In this document: one piece after another, positions 52,007-61,483 of the stretch
Position numbering within the stretch: position 1 is the stretch's first letter
How the letters are laid out: every line of letters begins with the position of its first letter
NCBI GenBank assembly: GCA_016795465.1
Contig: JAEUHK010000078.1
Location: 31,058 to 95,057, forward strand
Source: Verrucomicrobiaceae bacterium
GTDB lineage: Bacteria; Verrucomicrobiota; Verrucomicrobiia; Verrucomicrobiales; Verrucomicrobiaceae
Reading direction: 5' to 3'
DNA length: 64,000 bases
Notes under the pieces: generated by a model
The model's input: only the letters and a program-made list of their open reading frames with translations
What the model was told of the DNA's origin: nothing
Databases searched by the model: none
Position numbers and translations under genes: made by a program

Positions 52007-55000
52007 TCAGTTCCGGCTGACAGTTTCATCGAGGTTCAGCACCAAATTCGAGATCAAGGTCCACGCGGCGGCTTCAGTAGGTGCAGAGATTTTCTTCGGC
52101 GTCGATTCACCGACCGAAATCGCCTTTTCGGCGGCTTTGGAGTCGTTTTGATACAACTCGCGTTGTTTGGCCAAAGCGGCGGTGAGCATCGTAAACTCCT
52201 TCGCGTCCGGTTTGCGGCTCAAAACGGTGCGGAAGAGCCAGTGGAGGCGTTTTTCGTCTTCTGAGCCGCCTTCGGCGATCACACGCTCGGCGAGGGCTCT
52301 CGCGGCTTCGAAGTGTTGGACATCGTTCATGAGTTGGAGGGCCTGCATCGGCGTGTTGCTGCGTTCGCGGCGGGTGCAGCTTTGTTCGCGGTTCGGCGCG
52401 TCGAAGTTGCTCATGAAGGGCGGCGGGGCGGTGCGCTTGAGGAAGCTGTAAAGGCTGCGGCGGTAGAGCGACGGGCCGTGGTCTTGCAGGTAGTAGCGCG
52501 TGTTGCTGTCGCCGTAGCCGACGGGTTCCCAGATGTTTGGCGGCTGGTAGGGGCGCACACCGCGACCGCCCATTTCGAGATTGATGAGACCGCTGACAAA
52601 GAGCGCGTTGTCTCGGATCTGCTCGGCATCGAGGCGGATGCGAGGGCCACGGGCAAGCAGTCGATTGTCAGGATCGAGGCTGAGGAGGTTCGATTCGACC
52701 GGCGAGGCCTGTTTGAAGGCTTTGGTCATCAAAAACTGCTTCATGAGCTGTTTCACATTCCAGCCGCTCTTTTGAAACGTGACCGCGAGATGATCCAGCA
52801 GCTCGGGATGGCTCGGAGGCTCGCCTTGGGAGCCGAAGTCATGACTCGTCTTCACCAAGCCGATGCCGAAAACCTGCTGCCAGAAGCGATTCACCGTCAC
52901 ACGAGCCGTCATCGGGTTTTCCGGAGCCACAAGCCACTGCGCGAGATCGAGACGCGTGGCGCGAGCACCAGATTTCTTCAGCGGATGAAACGCGGCGGGC
53001 GTGGTGGGCTCGACTTTGTCGCCGAGTTTGTTGTAGGCACCGCGCATGGCGATGAAGGTGTCGCGCGGCTTTTCTTCATCGCGGAAGATGAAGGTGCCCG
53101 GAATGGCCAGATCGGCCGCGGAACGGGCCGCGAGCGCGTTTTGCCAGGCCGTGCGATGCTTCGCGAGGTCGTCATTTACCGGCTGCGCGATGCGGGCGAG
53201 GTAGAAGCGCAGCAAGGCCTCGCGCTGCTTCGCGTCCGTGACCTTCTCCGGCGCGGTGGCGAGCGTTTTGGCGAGCGCGGCAGGCAGTTCAGGCGGATTC
53301 TTCTTCGCGCCACTCATGAGCTTCCACCAAGTCGCAAACGAGGTCAGCGCATGCTTGTCGGGACGCGACTGGCCGCTGACCTCGCAGCGATCAAACACCG
53401 CGGTGCCGCCGAATTGCTGCACGCTGACGACATTGATGCGCGTGCCCGGTTTGAAGCCGAGCACGGCGGCCGGATCAAAGCTGAGCTGCGTCCACTCGCC
53501 GCGTTTTGGCAGCGGTCCGACGACCACATCGCCTTCCTGCGCATACGCGGTGCCGGTGAAGACGCTGCCATCGCCCCACACGACGCGTTTGTTGTTCAGC
53601 TCGACGCTCACGGTGCGCGGTGTGTTCAGCGGATCGAGCCGCACCCACAGGCTGAAGCGTGGCGAGTCGCCGAGCACGACGGGCGTGAGTGTCGGTGTGA
53701 TGTTTTCCTCGCTGAACTGGCCGTTGCTGAGCTGCAGCACGCGTTTGCCGGCCTTTGCGCTGAATGCGGGCTCATTCAGCCATGCGCTGGCATTGCGCGT
53801 GGTGTTTCGTGTTTCCGCGGCGTAGGCGAAAACATCGTCAAAGATGACCTGCGTGATGGTTTGAGCCTCTGAGGTCGCTTTTTCCGCGAAGACGGCTTTT
53901 TGCGCCGCGGCATCGAGAGCCTTCAGCGTGACGCTTTCGGCTGCGATGGCCGCATCGACCGCTTTTTGCTGCTCCGGCGTCGGCAGGCGCAGGTAGGGCT
54001 CCGTGGTGTTGATGTTCTTGTCCATCGGCGGATCGGCGCTGCTGTAGAAGAAGGCGTAGAGCGAATAAAACTCCGACATCGTCAGCGGATCGTATTTGTG
54101 ATCGTGACACTGCGCGCAGCCGCCCGTGAGGCCGAGCCACGCGGTGGTCAGCGTGGCCGCGCGGTCCACGGCGTAGAGATGGCGGTATTCCTCGTCGATC
54201 GCGCCGCCTTCGCTGGTGGTCACGTTGCAGCGCGAGAAGCCGGTGGCGATGAGTTGATCGCGCGTGGCATTCGGGAGCTGGTCACCCGCGATCTGCCACA
54301 CGGTGAATTGGTCGAAGGGCAGGTTCTCGTTGAAGGCCCGCACCACCCAGTCGCGGTAGGCCCACATGTTGCGTTCGTTGTCGAGATGCAGGCCGTGCGT
54401 GTCCGCGTAGCGAGCCACATCCAGCCAATGCCGCGCCATCTCCTCGCCAAAGCGCGGCGACTTCATGTAGCGGTCCACCATCGCCTCGTAGTTGCCGTCT
54501 TTGAGAAAGGCATCTACCTCCGCCAGCGTCGGCGGCAGACCGGTGAGCGTGAACGACACGCGGCGGATGAGCGTCTCCTTGTCCGCTTCGTCGGCGAAAG
54601 TGAGTTTATCCTTGGCGAGACGGTCGAGGAGGAACGCATCGATCTCCGACAAGGAAGGGCGGTTTTCAACCGCCGAGGGCACTTGCAAAGCGCCCATCCT
54701 CGGGAGCTCAAACGCCCAGTGCTTCTGATACGGTGCGCCCTGCTCGATCCAGAGCTTCAGCGTGTCCTTCTGCTTCTGCGTGAGCTTCTTGTGCGACTTC
54801 GGCGGCGGCATGAGGTCGTCCTCGTCGGTCGTGATGATGCGCTGCCAGACCTCGCTCTTCGCCAGATCGCCCGGCTTGATGGGAAACGCGCCGTCCTTGG
54901 CCGTGTAGGCACCTTCCGGCGTGTCGAGCCGCAGCTCGGCCTCGCGCTTCTTCGAATCAAAGCCGTGACAGGCAAAGCAGTTCTCCGAGAGAATCGGGCG

Positions 55001-55081
55001 GATATCGCGGTTGAAGCTCAGCGGCTCCTCCGCGGCAGTTGCGGTGGCGAAGGCGGCAAAAAGGACGGCGGGACGGATCAT
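52007..55081 (-). CDS. Secreted cytochrome c-like/DUF1549/DUF1553 protein
   Basis: This 1024-residue protein has a signal peptide (MIRPAVLFAAFATATAAEEP). It then shows the planctomycete/verrucomicrobial architecture: a PSCyt1 haem-binding domain with ENCFACHGF (C35, C38, H39), a DUF1549 domain (DRLAKDKLTFADEADKETLI, MARHWLDVARYADTHGLHLD), a beta-sandwich insert, and DUF1553 (LAQWLVAPENPMTARVTVNR, then PNREQSCTRRERSNTPMQAL). Role unknown, suspected in degradation of complex polysaccharides, with the cytochrome as an electron relay. Unlike many family members it is not followed by a DUF1501 gene here. Confidence 0.93.
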   Translation of the reverse strand: MIRPAVLFAAFATATAAEEPLSFNRDIRPILSENCFACHGFDSKKREAELRLDTPEGAYTAKDGAFPIKPGDLAKSEVWQRIITTDEDDLMPPPKSHKKLTQKQKDTLKLWIEQGAPYQKHWAFELPRMGALQVPSAVENRPSLSEIDAFLLDRLAKDKLTFADEADKETLIRRVSFTLTGLPPTLAEVDAFLKDGNYEAMVDRYMKSPRFGEEMARHWLDVARYADTHGLHLDNERNMWAYRDWVVRAFNENLPFDQFTVWQIAGDQLPNATRDQLIATGFSRCNVTTSEGGAIDEEYRHLYAVDRAATLTTAWLGLTGGCAQCHDHKYDPLTMSEFYSLYAFFYSSADPPMDKNINTTEPYLRLPTPEQQKAVDAAIAAESVTLKALDAAAQKAVFAEKATSEAQTITQVIFDDVFAYAAETRNTTRNASAWLNEPAFSAKAGKRVLQLSNGQFSEENITPTLTPVVLGDSPRFSLWVRLDPLNTPRTVSVELNNKRVVWGDGSVFTGTAYAQEGDVVVGPLPKRGEWTQLSFDPAAVLGFKPGTRINVVSVQQFGGTAVFDRCEVSGQSRPDKHALTSFATWWKLMSGAKKNPPELPAALAKTLATAPEKVTDAKQREALLRFYLARIAQPVNDDLAKHRTAWQNALAARSAADLAIPGTFIFRDEEKPRDTFIAMRGAYNKLGDKVEPTTPAAFHPLKKSGARATRLDLAQWLVAPENPMTARVTVNRFWQQVFGIGLVKTSHDFGSQGEPPSHPELLDHLAVTFQKSGWNVKQLMKQFLMTKAFKQASPVESNLLSLDPDNRLLARGPRIRLDAEQIRDNALFVSGLINLEMGGRGVRPYQPPNIWEPVGYGDSNTRYYLQDHGPSLYRRSLYSFLKRTAPPPFMSNFDAPNREQSCTRRERSNTPMQALQLMNDVQHFEAARALAERVIAEGGSEDEKRLHWLFRTVLSRKPDAKEFTMLTAALAKQRELYQNDSKAAEKAISVGESTPKKISAPTEAAAWTLISNLVLNLDETVSRN

Positions 55082-55151
55082 GCGTGCGGTACATACGCCA
55101 CACGCGATGGGGATTCAGGCTTTGCCTTGGCAAAATTCCGCCTGGAATGGA

Positions 55152-56126
55152 TCAGGGCACCACCTCGCCGGAGCCGGTGTACACCCATTTGTCCACCTTG
55201 CCGTTCTTGATGCGAGCCTGAGCCTCGGTCTCGAACTTGCCGAACATCGTCTGGGTCTCGTATTTCACGTTGATGGTCCAGTAATCGGTGCCGTCGATCT
55301 TCTCCTGGTTCGCATCGCCCCACGACTTGATGTTGTCGGGTTTGATTTCGGTGACTTCGCCGGCCTTCATACTGGCGATGAGGAGCGGATAAGTGCCATC
55401 CTTGTCCTTCTCGGGCTTGGCATTGGCACCACCACCACCGCCGCCTTTGGAAGCACTGGCCGGGGCGTTCTTCGCACGCTCCGCGGCGGCGAGCTGGTAT
55501 TCGTGAGCTTTGCGAGCCTGCTCGATGCGCACGACTTTGATCTGCTCGTAAGCGGCTGTGAAGACGTCCTTGAAGTCGGTGTCGTCCATGGCCACCTCAC
55601 CACGCATGGGCGAGCCGGGTGCGGAGCCGATGATAAGATTGCCGCCGTTCTGGCCCATCACGAAAACCTTGCCGCCGGATTTAAAAGAGGCCTTCGAGCT
55701 GCCTGCGCCCACTTTCATGGAGATTTCGAGGTCCTTTTTCATTGTGACCTGCTTCGGCTGGGTGAAGAAGCTAGCGGGAATGACGGTCCAGTTTTGCGTG
55801 AGCTGGTCAACAGGCGGAAAAGTCGGGGGGACAAAGCCCGTCGGGTCAGGCGCGGGCTCGGTGGGCATGGCCACTTTGGGCATTTCAGGCTCCGGCTTCG
55901 GCTCGGGCTTCATTTCGGGCTTGGGTTCCGGCACAGGCTCGGGCTTGGGCTCTGGTTTGGGCTGGGGCTTCGGCTTCGGGGCCTCGACGACGAGCACTTC
56001 CTTCTTCGGCTCCACCTTCGGCACATGCTTGGTGAATTTCATCATCTCGGCGATCGGCGGATAGGCGAATTCATAGGCCACATAACCGATGGCGGCGGCA
56101 AGGATGAGGACGAGGAGGGCTTTCAT
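55152..56126 (-). CDS. Membrane-anchored protein with Pro-Lys-Glu stalk
   Basis: This 324-residue protein has one N-terminal membrane helix (MKALLVLILAAAIGYVAYEF), then a low-complexity KPKPQPKPEPKPEPVPEPKP stalk (about 45-90) like that of TonB, and a folded part with ISMKVGAGSSKASFKSGGKV and a C-terminal DYWTINVKYETQTMFGKFET region. The stalk could span the periplasm. It is not TonB, as the TonB C-terminal domain is absent. Function unknown. It is divergent from uvrA (144 bases). Confidence 0.7.
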   Translation of the reverse strand: MKALLVLILAAAIGYVAYEFAYPPIAEMMKFTKHVPKVEPKKEVLVVEAPKPKPQPKPEPKPEPVPEPKPEMKPEPKPEPEMPKVAMPTEPAPDPTGFVPPTFPPVDQLTQNWTVIPASFFTQPKQVTMKKDLEISMKVGAGSSKASFKSGGKVFVMGQNGGNLIIGSAPGSPMRGEVAMDDTDFKDVFTAAYEQIKVVRIEQARKAHEYQLAAAERAKNAPASASKGGGGGGANAKPEKDKDGTYPLLIASMKAGEVTEIKPDNIKSWGDANQEKIDGTDYWTINVKYETQTMFGKFETEAQARIKNGKVDKWVYTGSGEVVP

Positions 56127-56270
56127 GGCGGGCGGAGTGTAGGAGAGCGGCGGGTGATTTCAACCCTGCGCATGCTTCCACCGCGTGAAACGGGAAAGTG
56201 CGGCTTTTTCTTGGGGTGGAATGCCGCCCTGGGCTTGAAGTTTGAAGCCGCCACCAGCAACAATGGCCGC

Positions 56271-59156
56271 ATGGACTTCATCCGCGTGCGGGGCGCACGG
56301 CAGCACAACCTCAAAAACATCGACGTGGACATCCCACGGCATCAGTTGGTCGTGCTCACGGGAGTCAGCGGCAGCGGGAAGTCGTCGTTGGCCTTTGACA
56401 CGCTCTACGCGGAGGGCCAGCGCCGCTATGTGCAGAGCCTCTCGGCCTATGCGCGGCAGTTTCTCGACCAGATGGAGAAGCCGGACGTCGATTTCATCGA
56501 GGGACTCTCGCCCGCCGTCGCCATCGAGCAGATCAATGCCACACCGAACCCTCGCAGCACCATCGCCACCGTCACGGAGATCTACGACTACCTCCGCGTG
56601 CTCTACGCCGTGGCCGGCCAGCCGCACGACCCGAAAACGGGCGAGAAACTCGTCCGCAGCACGCCCGCTGAGATCGGCGAGAAGATTCTCGCGCTCGGCG
56701 AAGGCACCCGGCTTGTCGTCCTCTCGCCCCAACCAGCCGCGAAAGCCGACACGCTGAAGCCTTTCTTCGAAAAACTCCGGCGCCAGGGCTTCATCCGCGT
56801 GCGTCTCGATGGTCAAATCATCGAGCTCGACACCGATCCGCCCCTTTCCAAGAGCGAGAAGCATCAACTCGACATCGTCATCGACCGCCTGGTGGTGCGT
56901 CCCGATGCCCGTCCGCGCCTGATGGAGGCCATCGAGGCGGCGCTGCACTGGAATGAGCGAGAGGTTCAATTCATCGCCACCGTCGATGGCAATGATACGG
57001 TGCATTCGTTCACGACAGCCTACACGAACCCGAAAACCGGCTACTCGCTCGAAAAGCTCACGCCGCAGCATTTCTCCTTCAACACGCATCTCGGTGCCTG
57101 CCCGGCCTGCGAGGGCGTGGGGAGCATTTTGCGGCCTGATCCTGCCTTGGTCGTGCCGGACGAGTCCAAATCGCTCGCCGAGGGCGCGATCAAGTCGTGG
57201 TGGGCAAAGGTCCCGAAGCTCAAAATCATCTTCAATCGCGGCATCGAGGCCCTCGCGAAGCATTACCAGATCGACGAGAAGGCTCCTTTCTCGTCTCTGC
57301 CTACCGCCTTCAAACACGCCCTCTTCCACGGCACCGGCGAGATCGCGATCGACACCGGCTGGCAGAAGTCCTCCAACAAAAAGAGCCTCGCGAAGCCCTT
57401 CGAAGGCCTCCTGGCCGAAATCGCCCGCCTGCACCGCAACGCCGAAAGCGAGATGCTGAAGGCGAATCTGACGCGTTTGATGGCACAGCATCCGTGTGCG
57501 GCGTGTGAAGGCAAAAGGCTGCGGAAGGAGAGTTTGGCCGTTTATCTGAGTTCGCAGTTCTCGGTTCCCGGTTCGCTGCTCATCGCGAACATCCACGAAT
57601 TCACTTCGTTCGACATCGCTTCTGCTTTGCAGTGGATGAAGGCACTCGATGTGACGGCGCAGCAGCAGGCGTATGTCGGCGAGCTTCAGAGGGAGATCTT
57701 GAAGCGGCTCGAATTCCTCGAACAGGTCGGTTTGGGCTATCTGGCGCTGAATCGTCAGAGCGGCACGCTTTCCGGTGGAGAGATGCAGCGTATTCGATTG
57801 GCCACGCAGATCGGCGCAGGGCTCTCGGGCGTGCTTTATGTGCTCGACGAGCCGAGCATCGGCCTGCATCCCACGGACAACGAGCGCCTCATCCGCACGC
57901 TGCATCGCCTGCGCTACCTCGGAAACAGCGTCCTCGTCGTCGAGCACGACGAGGCGATGATGCGAGCTGCCGATCATCTCATCGAACTCGGCCCCGCCGC
58001 CGGTGTGCATGGCGGGCATTTGATTGCGCAAGGCAGCGTGGCGGAGGTCATCGCTAACGAAGACTCGCTCACCGGGCAGTTTTTGAGCGGCAAAAGGCGG
58101 ATTGAGGCGGGTGAGCAGTCAGAAGTGAGACGTCAGAAGTCGGAGACGCCACTTCTCACCTCTCACCTCTCACATCTCACCATTCACGGCGCGACGGCCC
58201 ACAATCTCAAAAACCTCACCGTGCGCTTTCCGCTCGGCTGTTTCACTTGCGTGACAGGCCCGAGTGGCAGCGGGAAATCGACGCTGGTGGATGACATCCT
58301 GATGCGTGCACTGCAGCGGCATTTCTATGGCGCCAAGGAGGCTCCAGCGGCGCACGAACGCATCACGGGGCTCGATTTGATCGACAAGGTTGTCGTCATT
58401 GATCAATCGCCGATCGGGAGAAGCCCGCGCAGCAATCCGGCGACGTATTGCGGTGTCTTCACGCCGATCCGCGAGCTGTTCGCGAAGCTGCCGCTGGCAA
58501 GACAGCGCGGCTTTGATGCCGGACGCTTCTCCTTCAACACTCCCGGCGGCCGCTGCGAGAAATGCCAGGGCGATGGGCAGATCCAGATCGACATGCACTT
58601 CCTCGCCGACGTTCATGTGACCTGCGAAGCCTGCAAAGGCCGGCGCTACGGCCTGGAGACGCTGGAGATCACCTTCAAAGGCAAATCCATCGCCGACGTG
58701 CTCGACATGACCGTGAGCGAGGCGCATCGCTTCTTCGCCAATGACCGCCAGATCGCGCCAAAGCTCGCCACGCTCGAAGATTGTGGCCTCGGCTACATCA
58801 AGCTCGGCCAAAGCGGGGCCGCCCTCTCCGGCGGCGAGGCGCAGCGGGTGAAGCTTTCCACCGAACTCGCCAAGCGCAGCACCGGCAAGACGCTCTACCT
58901 CCTCGACGAACCCACCACCGGCCTCCACAGCGCCGATATCCAGACCTTGCTGAATGTGCTCCTGCGTCTCCGCGAGGCCGGGAACACCCTCATCGTCATC
59001 GAGCACCATCTCGACATGATCCGTCACGCCGATTGGGTCATCGACCTCGGCCCCACCGGCGGGCCTGAAGGTGGCAAACTGCTTGCCGAAGGCACGCCGG
59101 AAGAAGTGGCAAAGAACCCCACGAGTCCTACCGGGCGCTTTTTGGCTGTGCCGTAG
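56271..59156 (+). CDS. uvrA: Excinuclease ABC subunit A
   Basis: This 961-residue UvrA has two ABC-type ATPase halves. The first P-loop is GVSGSGKSSLAFDTLY (31-46); the first zinc-linked pair is CPACEGVG and CAACEGKRLRKE; the first signature is LSGGEMQRIRLATQIG. The second P-loop is GPSGSGKSTLVDD, and the zinc finger is CEKCQGDGQ with CEACKGRRYG. UvrA recognises damaged DNA in nucleotide excision repair. The linker between halves (about 615-637) is encoded by repeat-like DNA at 58111-58180, and a short insert near 426-437 by a TTCTCGGTTC-like stretch (see findings). The ATG at 56271 gives the family N-terminus MDFIRVRGARQHNLKN. Confidence 0.96.
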   Translation: MDFIRVRGARQHNLKNIDVDIPRHQLVVLTGVSGSGKSSLAFDTLYAEGQRRYVQSLSAYARQFLDQMEKPDVDFIEGLSPAVAIEQINATPNPRSTIATVTEIYDYLRVLYAVAGQPHDPKTGEKLVRSTPAEIGEKILALGEGTRLVVLSPQPAAKADTLKPFFEKLRRQGFIRVRLDGQIIELDTDPPLSKSEKHQLDIVIDRLVVRPDARPRLMEAIEAALHWNEREVQFIATVDGNDTVHSFTTAYTNPKTGYSLEKLTPQHFSFNTHLGACPACEGVGSILRPDPALVVPDESKSLAEGAIKSWWAKVPKLKIIFNRGIEALAKHYQIDEKAPFSSLPTAFKHALFHGTGEIAIDTGWQKSSNKKSLAKPFEGLLAEIARLHRNAESEMLKANLTRLMAQHPCAACEGKRLRKESLAVYLSSQFSVPGSLLIANIHEFTSFDIASALQWMKALDVTAQQQAYVGELQREILKRLEFLEQVGLGYLALNRQSGTLSGGEMQRIRLATQIGAGLSGVLYVLDEPSIGLHPTDNERLIRTLHRLRYLGNSVLVVEHDEAMMRAADHLIELGPAAGVHGGHLIAQGSVAEVIANEDSLTGQFLSGKRRIEAGEQSEVRRQKSETPLLTSHLSHLTIHGATAHNLKNLTVRFPLGCFTCVTGPSGSGKSTLVDDILMRALQRHFYGAKEAPAAHERITGLDLIDKVVVIDQSPIGRSPRSNPATYCGVFTPIRELFAKLPLARQRGFDAGRFSFNTPGGRCEKCQGDGQIQIDMHFLADVHVTCEACKGRRYGLETLEITFKGKSIADVLDMTVSEAHRFFANDRQIAPKLATLEDCGLGYIKLGQSGAALSGGEAQRVKLSTELAKRSTGKTLYLLDEPTTGLHSADIQTLLNVLLRLREAGNTLIVIEHHLDMIRHADWVIDLGPTGGPEGGKLLAEGTPEEVAKNPTSPTGRFLAVP

Positions 59157-59219
59157 CACTTGGAAGGCTGCTCGTGCAAAGCGTGCCTCCCCCGGCCCGG
59201 TTCCTGCTTGCCATGGCTG

Positions 59220-59247
59220 TTGACATACCCCCCCGGCGCGGTAGGTC
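59220..59247 (+). promoter_or_regulatory. Candidate gap promoter
   Basis: A perfect TTGACA -35 box (59220-59225) is followed 16 bases later by TAGGTC (59242-59247), a poor -10. It lies 38 bases before the gap ATG, between uvrA and gap. No Shine-Dalgarno precedes the ATG at 59285; the leader is CTAACACACACACT. Confidence 0.35.
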
Positions 59248-59284
59248 TGCCGCCCCTAAAAATCCAAAATCTAACACACACACT

Positions 59285-60334
59285 ATGGTCAAAATCGGCA
59301 TCAATGGTTTCGGGCGCATCGGCCGCCTCGTTTTTCGTGCAATCTGTGATCAGGGACTCCTGGGCAAAGAAATCCAGGTCGTCGCCGTGAATGACCTCGT
59401 CCCCGCGGACAACCTCGCCTACCTCGTGAAATACGACTCCACCCAGGGCAAGGCCAAGGAGGAAGTCTATTCCAAGAAGAGCAGCCCCGACCTCGCCGAG
59501 GACGACATCCTCGTGGTCGATGGCCATGAGATCAAATGCCTCGCCGTCCGTGCGGGTCCGTCCGCCCTTCCTTGGAAGGAACTCGGTGTGGATATCGTGA
59601 TCGAGTCCACCGGCCTCTTCACCGAGCGCAGCAAGGCCCAGGGCCACATCGACGCTGGCGCGAAGAAGGTCATCATCTCCGCCCCCGGCAAGGAAGAGGA
59701 CATCACCATCGTCATGGGCGTGAACCATGAGAAGTATGATGCCAGCAAGCATCACGTCATTTCCAACGCCTCCTGCACGACGAACTGCCTCGCCCCGGTG
59801 GTGCACGTTCTCCTGAAGGAAGGTTTCGGCGTTGCCGAAGGCCTCATGACCACCATCCACAGCTACACCGCCACGCAGAAGACCGTGGACGGCCCGAGCG
59901 CCAAGGATTGGAAAGGTGGCCGCAGCGCCGCGATCAACATCATCCCGAGCAGCACCGGTGCCGCCAAGGCTGTGGGCCTCGCGATCCCGGAAGTGAAGGG
60001 CAAGCTCACCGGCATGTCCTTCCGCGTGCCGACGCCGACGGTCTCCGTGGTCGATCTCACCGTGAAAACGGAGAAGGAAACCAGCTACAAGGAAATCTCC
60101 GCCGCGATGAAGAAGGCCAGCGAGACCTACCTCAAAGGCATCCTGAACTGGACCTCCGATGAAGTGGTGAGCACCGATTTCATGCACGACCAGCACAGCT
60201 CCATCTTCGACGCCGGCAGCGGCATCGAGCTGAACAGCAAGTTCTTCAAGCTCGTGAGCTGGTATGACAACGAGTGGGGCTACAGCAACCGCGTGGTCGA
60301 TCTCGTGAAGTACATCGTCTCCAAGGGCCTGTAA
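59285..60334 (+). CDS. gap: Glyceraldehyde-3-phosphate dehydrogenase, type I
   Basis: This 349-residue enzyme begins MVKIGINGFGRIGRLVFRAI (NAD-binding loop at 5-14). The catalytic motif is SNASCTTNCLAPVVHVL with the active Cys, and WYDNEWGYSNRVVDLVKYI closes the protein. It oxidises glyceraldehyde-3-phosphate to 1,3-bisphosphoglycerate in glycolysis. It is slightly longer than E. coli GapA (331). It has a strong terminator directly downstream (60363-60393), so it is a single-gene unit. Confidence 0.97.
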   Translation: MVKIGINGFGRIGRLVFRAICDQGLLGKEIQVVAVNDLVPADNLAYLVKYDSTQGKAKEEVYSKKSSPDLAEDDILVVDGHEIKCLAVRAGPSALPWKELGVDIVIESTGLFTERSKAQGHIDAGAKKVIISAPGKEEDITIVMGVNHEKYDASKHHVISNASCTTNCLAPVVHVLLKEGFGVAEGLMTTIHSYTATQKTVDGPSAKDWKGGRSAAINIIPSSTGAAKAVGLAIPEVKGKLTGMSFRVPTPTVSVVDLTVKTEKETSYKEISAAMKKASETYLKGILNWTSDEVVSTDFMHDQHSSIFDAGSGIELNSKFFKLVSWYDNEWGYSNRVVDLVKYIVSKGL

Positions 60335-60362
60335 TTCTTTTCGAGCCCTCGAAGCTCCTTCC

Positions 60363-60393
60363 AAAGCCGGTTCCGCGAGGAACCGGCTTTTTT
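60363..60393 (+). terminator. Rho-independent terminator after gap
   Basis: The stem AAAGCCGGTTCC/GGAACCGGCTTT (12 base pairs, loop GCGA) is followed by a T run (60388-60393). It ends the gap transcript. Confidence 0.95.
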
Positions 60394-60430
60394 GTGTCCT
60401 TCGACTTCTCAACTCGCTTGGACGGCCGCA

Positions 60431-60520
<90 letters not shown>

Positions 60521-60622
60521 TAAACGTGCGCGGTGCGGCTAGCGGCGGCGATGGTAGCCAACTGCGCACGGATGCAAAGTGGAAGTTTGCCCGGCGGGCG
60601 TTGCTCGGCATGATTTTAGGGC

Positions 60623-61414
60623 ATGATTCACCCCACCGCCCTTGTTGATTCCCGAGCTCAAATCGATCCCACCGCCGAAATCGGCCCTTATGTGGTGATT
60701 GATGGCCCTGCGATCCTCGGCCCACGCGTGCGTGTGCTGGCTCATGCGCAGATCGCCGGGAAGGTGACCATCGGCTCCGGCACGATGATCGGTCGTGCAG
60801 CCATCATTGGCAGCGAGCCGCAGGACCTCGGTTTTGTGCCCGGCACGAACAGCGAGGTGGTCATTGGCCAGGACAACAAGATCCACGAGCACGTCACCAT
60901 CCACCGCGGCAGCAAAAACGGCGGCGTCACCCGCATTGGCGACCGGAATTTCCTCATGGTGGGAGCTCATCTGGCCCACGACGTGGTGATGGGAGACCAA
61001 AACGTGATCGCGAACGCGGCGTTGCTCGCCGGACACATCCATGTGGGCAACAACACCTTCATCGGCGGCAGCGCGGTGTTTCACCAGTTCCTGCGCATTG
61101 GCGACTTCTGCGTCGTGCAGGGCAATGGCAGCTTCAGCAAGGACATCCCGCACTACTGCGCCGCGCAGCGGGTGAACCGCATCACAGGCCTGAATGTGAT
61201 CGGCCTGCGTCGCAATGGCTTCACGAACGAGGACCGCGCCGCGATCAAAGACCTCTTCCACACGCTCTTCTGCTCCGGAAAGAACCTCTCCGATGCCTTG
61301 AAGGACGCCACGGCTCGCGACTGGCCGGAAAAGGCCCGTCACCTGCTCGAATTCGTTCAGGCTCCGAGCAAGAAAGGCGTCTGCCCGGTGCGGCCAGGAC
61401 GCGATGATGATTGA
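60623..61414 (+). CDS. lpxA: Acyl-[ACP]-UDP-N-acetylglucosamine O-acyltransferase LpxA
   Basis: This 263-residue protein is a left-handed parallel beta-helix of hexapeptide repeats (IGPYVVIDGPAILGPRVRVL, NKIHEHVTIHRGSKNGG) with the C-terminal LpxA helical domain. The catalytic His lies in MVGAHLAHDVVMGD. It performs the first step of lipid A synthesis, so the organism has a lipid-A-containing outer membrane. Length is as in E. coli (262). No lpxD, lpxB or fabZ gene is adjacent here. Confidence 0.95.
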   Translation: MIHPTALVDSRAQIDPTAEIGPYVVIDGPAILGPRVRVLAHAQIAGKVTIGSGTMIGRAAIIGSEPQDLGFVPGTNSEVVIGQDNKIHEHVTIHRGSKNGGVTRIGDRNFLMVGAHLAHDVVMGDQNVIANAALLAGHIHVGNNTFIGGSAVFHQFLRIGDFCVVQGNGSFSKDIPHYCAAQRVNRITGLNVIGLRRNGFTNEDRAAIKDLFHTLFCSGKNLSDALKDATARDWPEKARHLLEFVQAPSKKGVCPVRPGRDDD

Positions 61415-61475
61415 GTACGTTGTTCACGCTTCAGCGTGCGATAGCACTCTCCACGCTAAAGCGTGAACAACGTAC
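61415..61475. repeat. Inverted repeat between convergent lpxA and leuS
   Basis: The arms 61415-61438 and 61452-61475 (24 bases, one mismatch, 13-base loop) contain nested CACGCT/AGCGTG palindromes. The element fills the gap between the two stop codons and may act as a bidirectional terminator, although no long T run is seen. Confidence 0.93.
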
Positions 61476-61483
61476 CTGCTGGC

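Noticed and set aside
55850..55990. Repeated GGCTCGGGCTTGGG-like DNA
   Set aside because: It encodes the KPEPKPEP stalk of a protein; it is low-complexity coding sequence, not a separate repeat element.
55152..56126. TonB
   Set aside because: Only the helix and Pro-Lys stalk resemble TonB; the C-terminal TonB domain and ExbB/ExbD neighbours are missing.
55011..56270. Long N-terminal extension of the uvrA frame
   Set aside because: The open frame is the antisense of the Pro-Lys-Glu stalk gene; UvrA homology begins at 56271.
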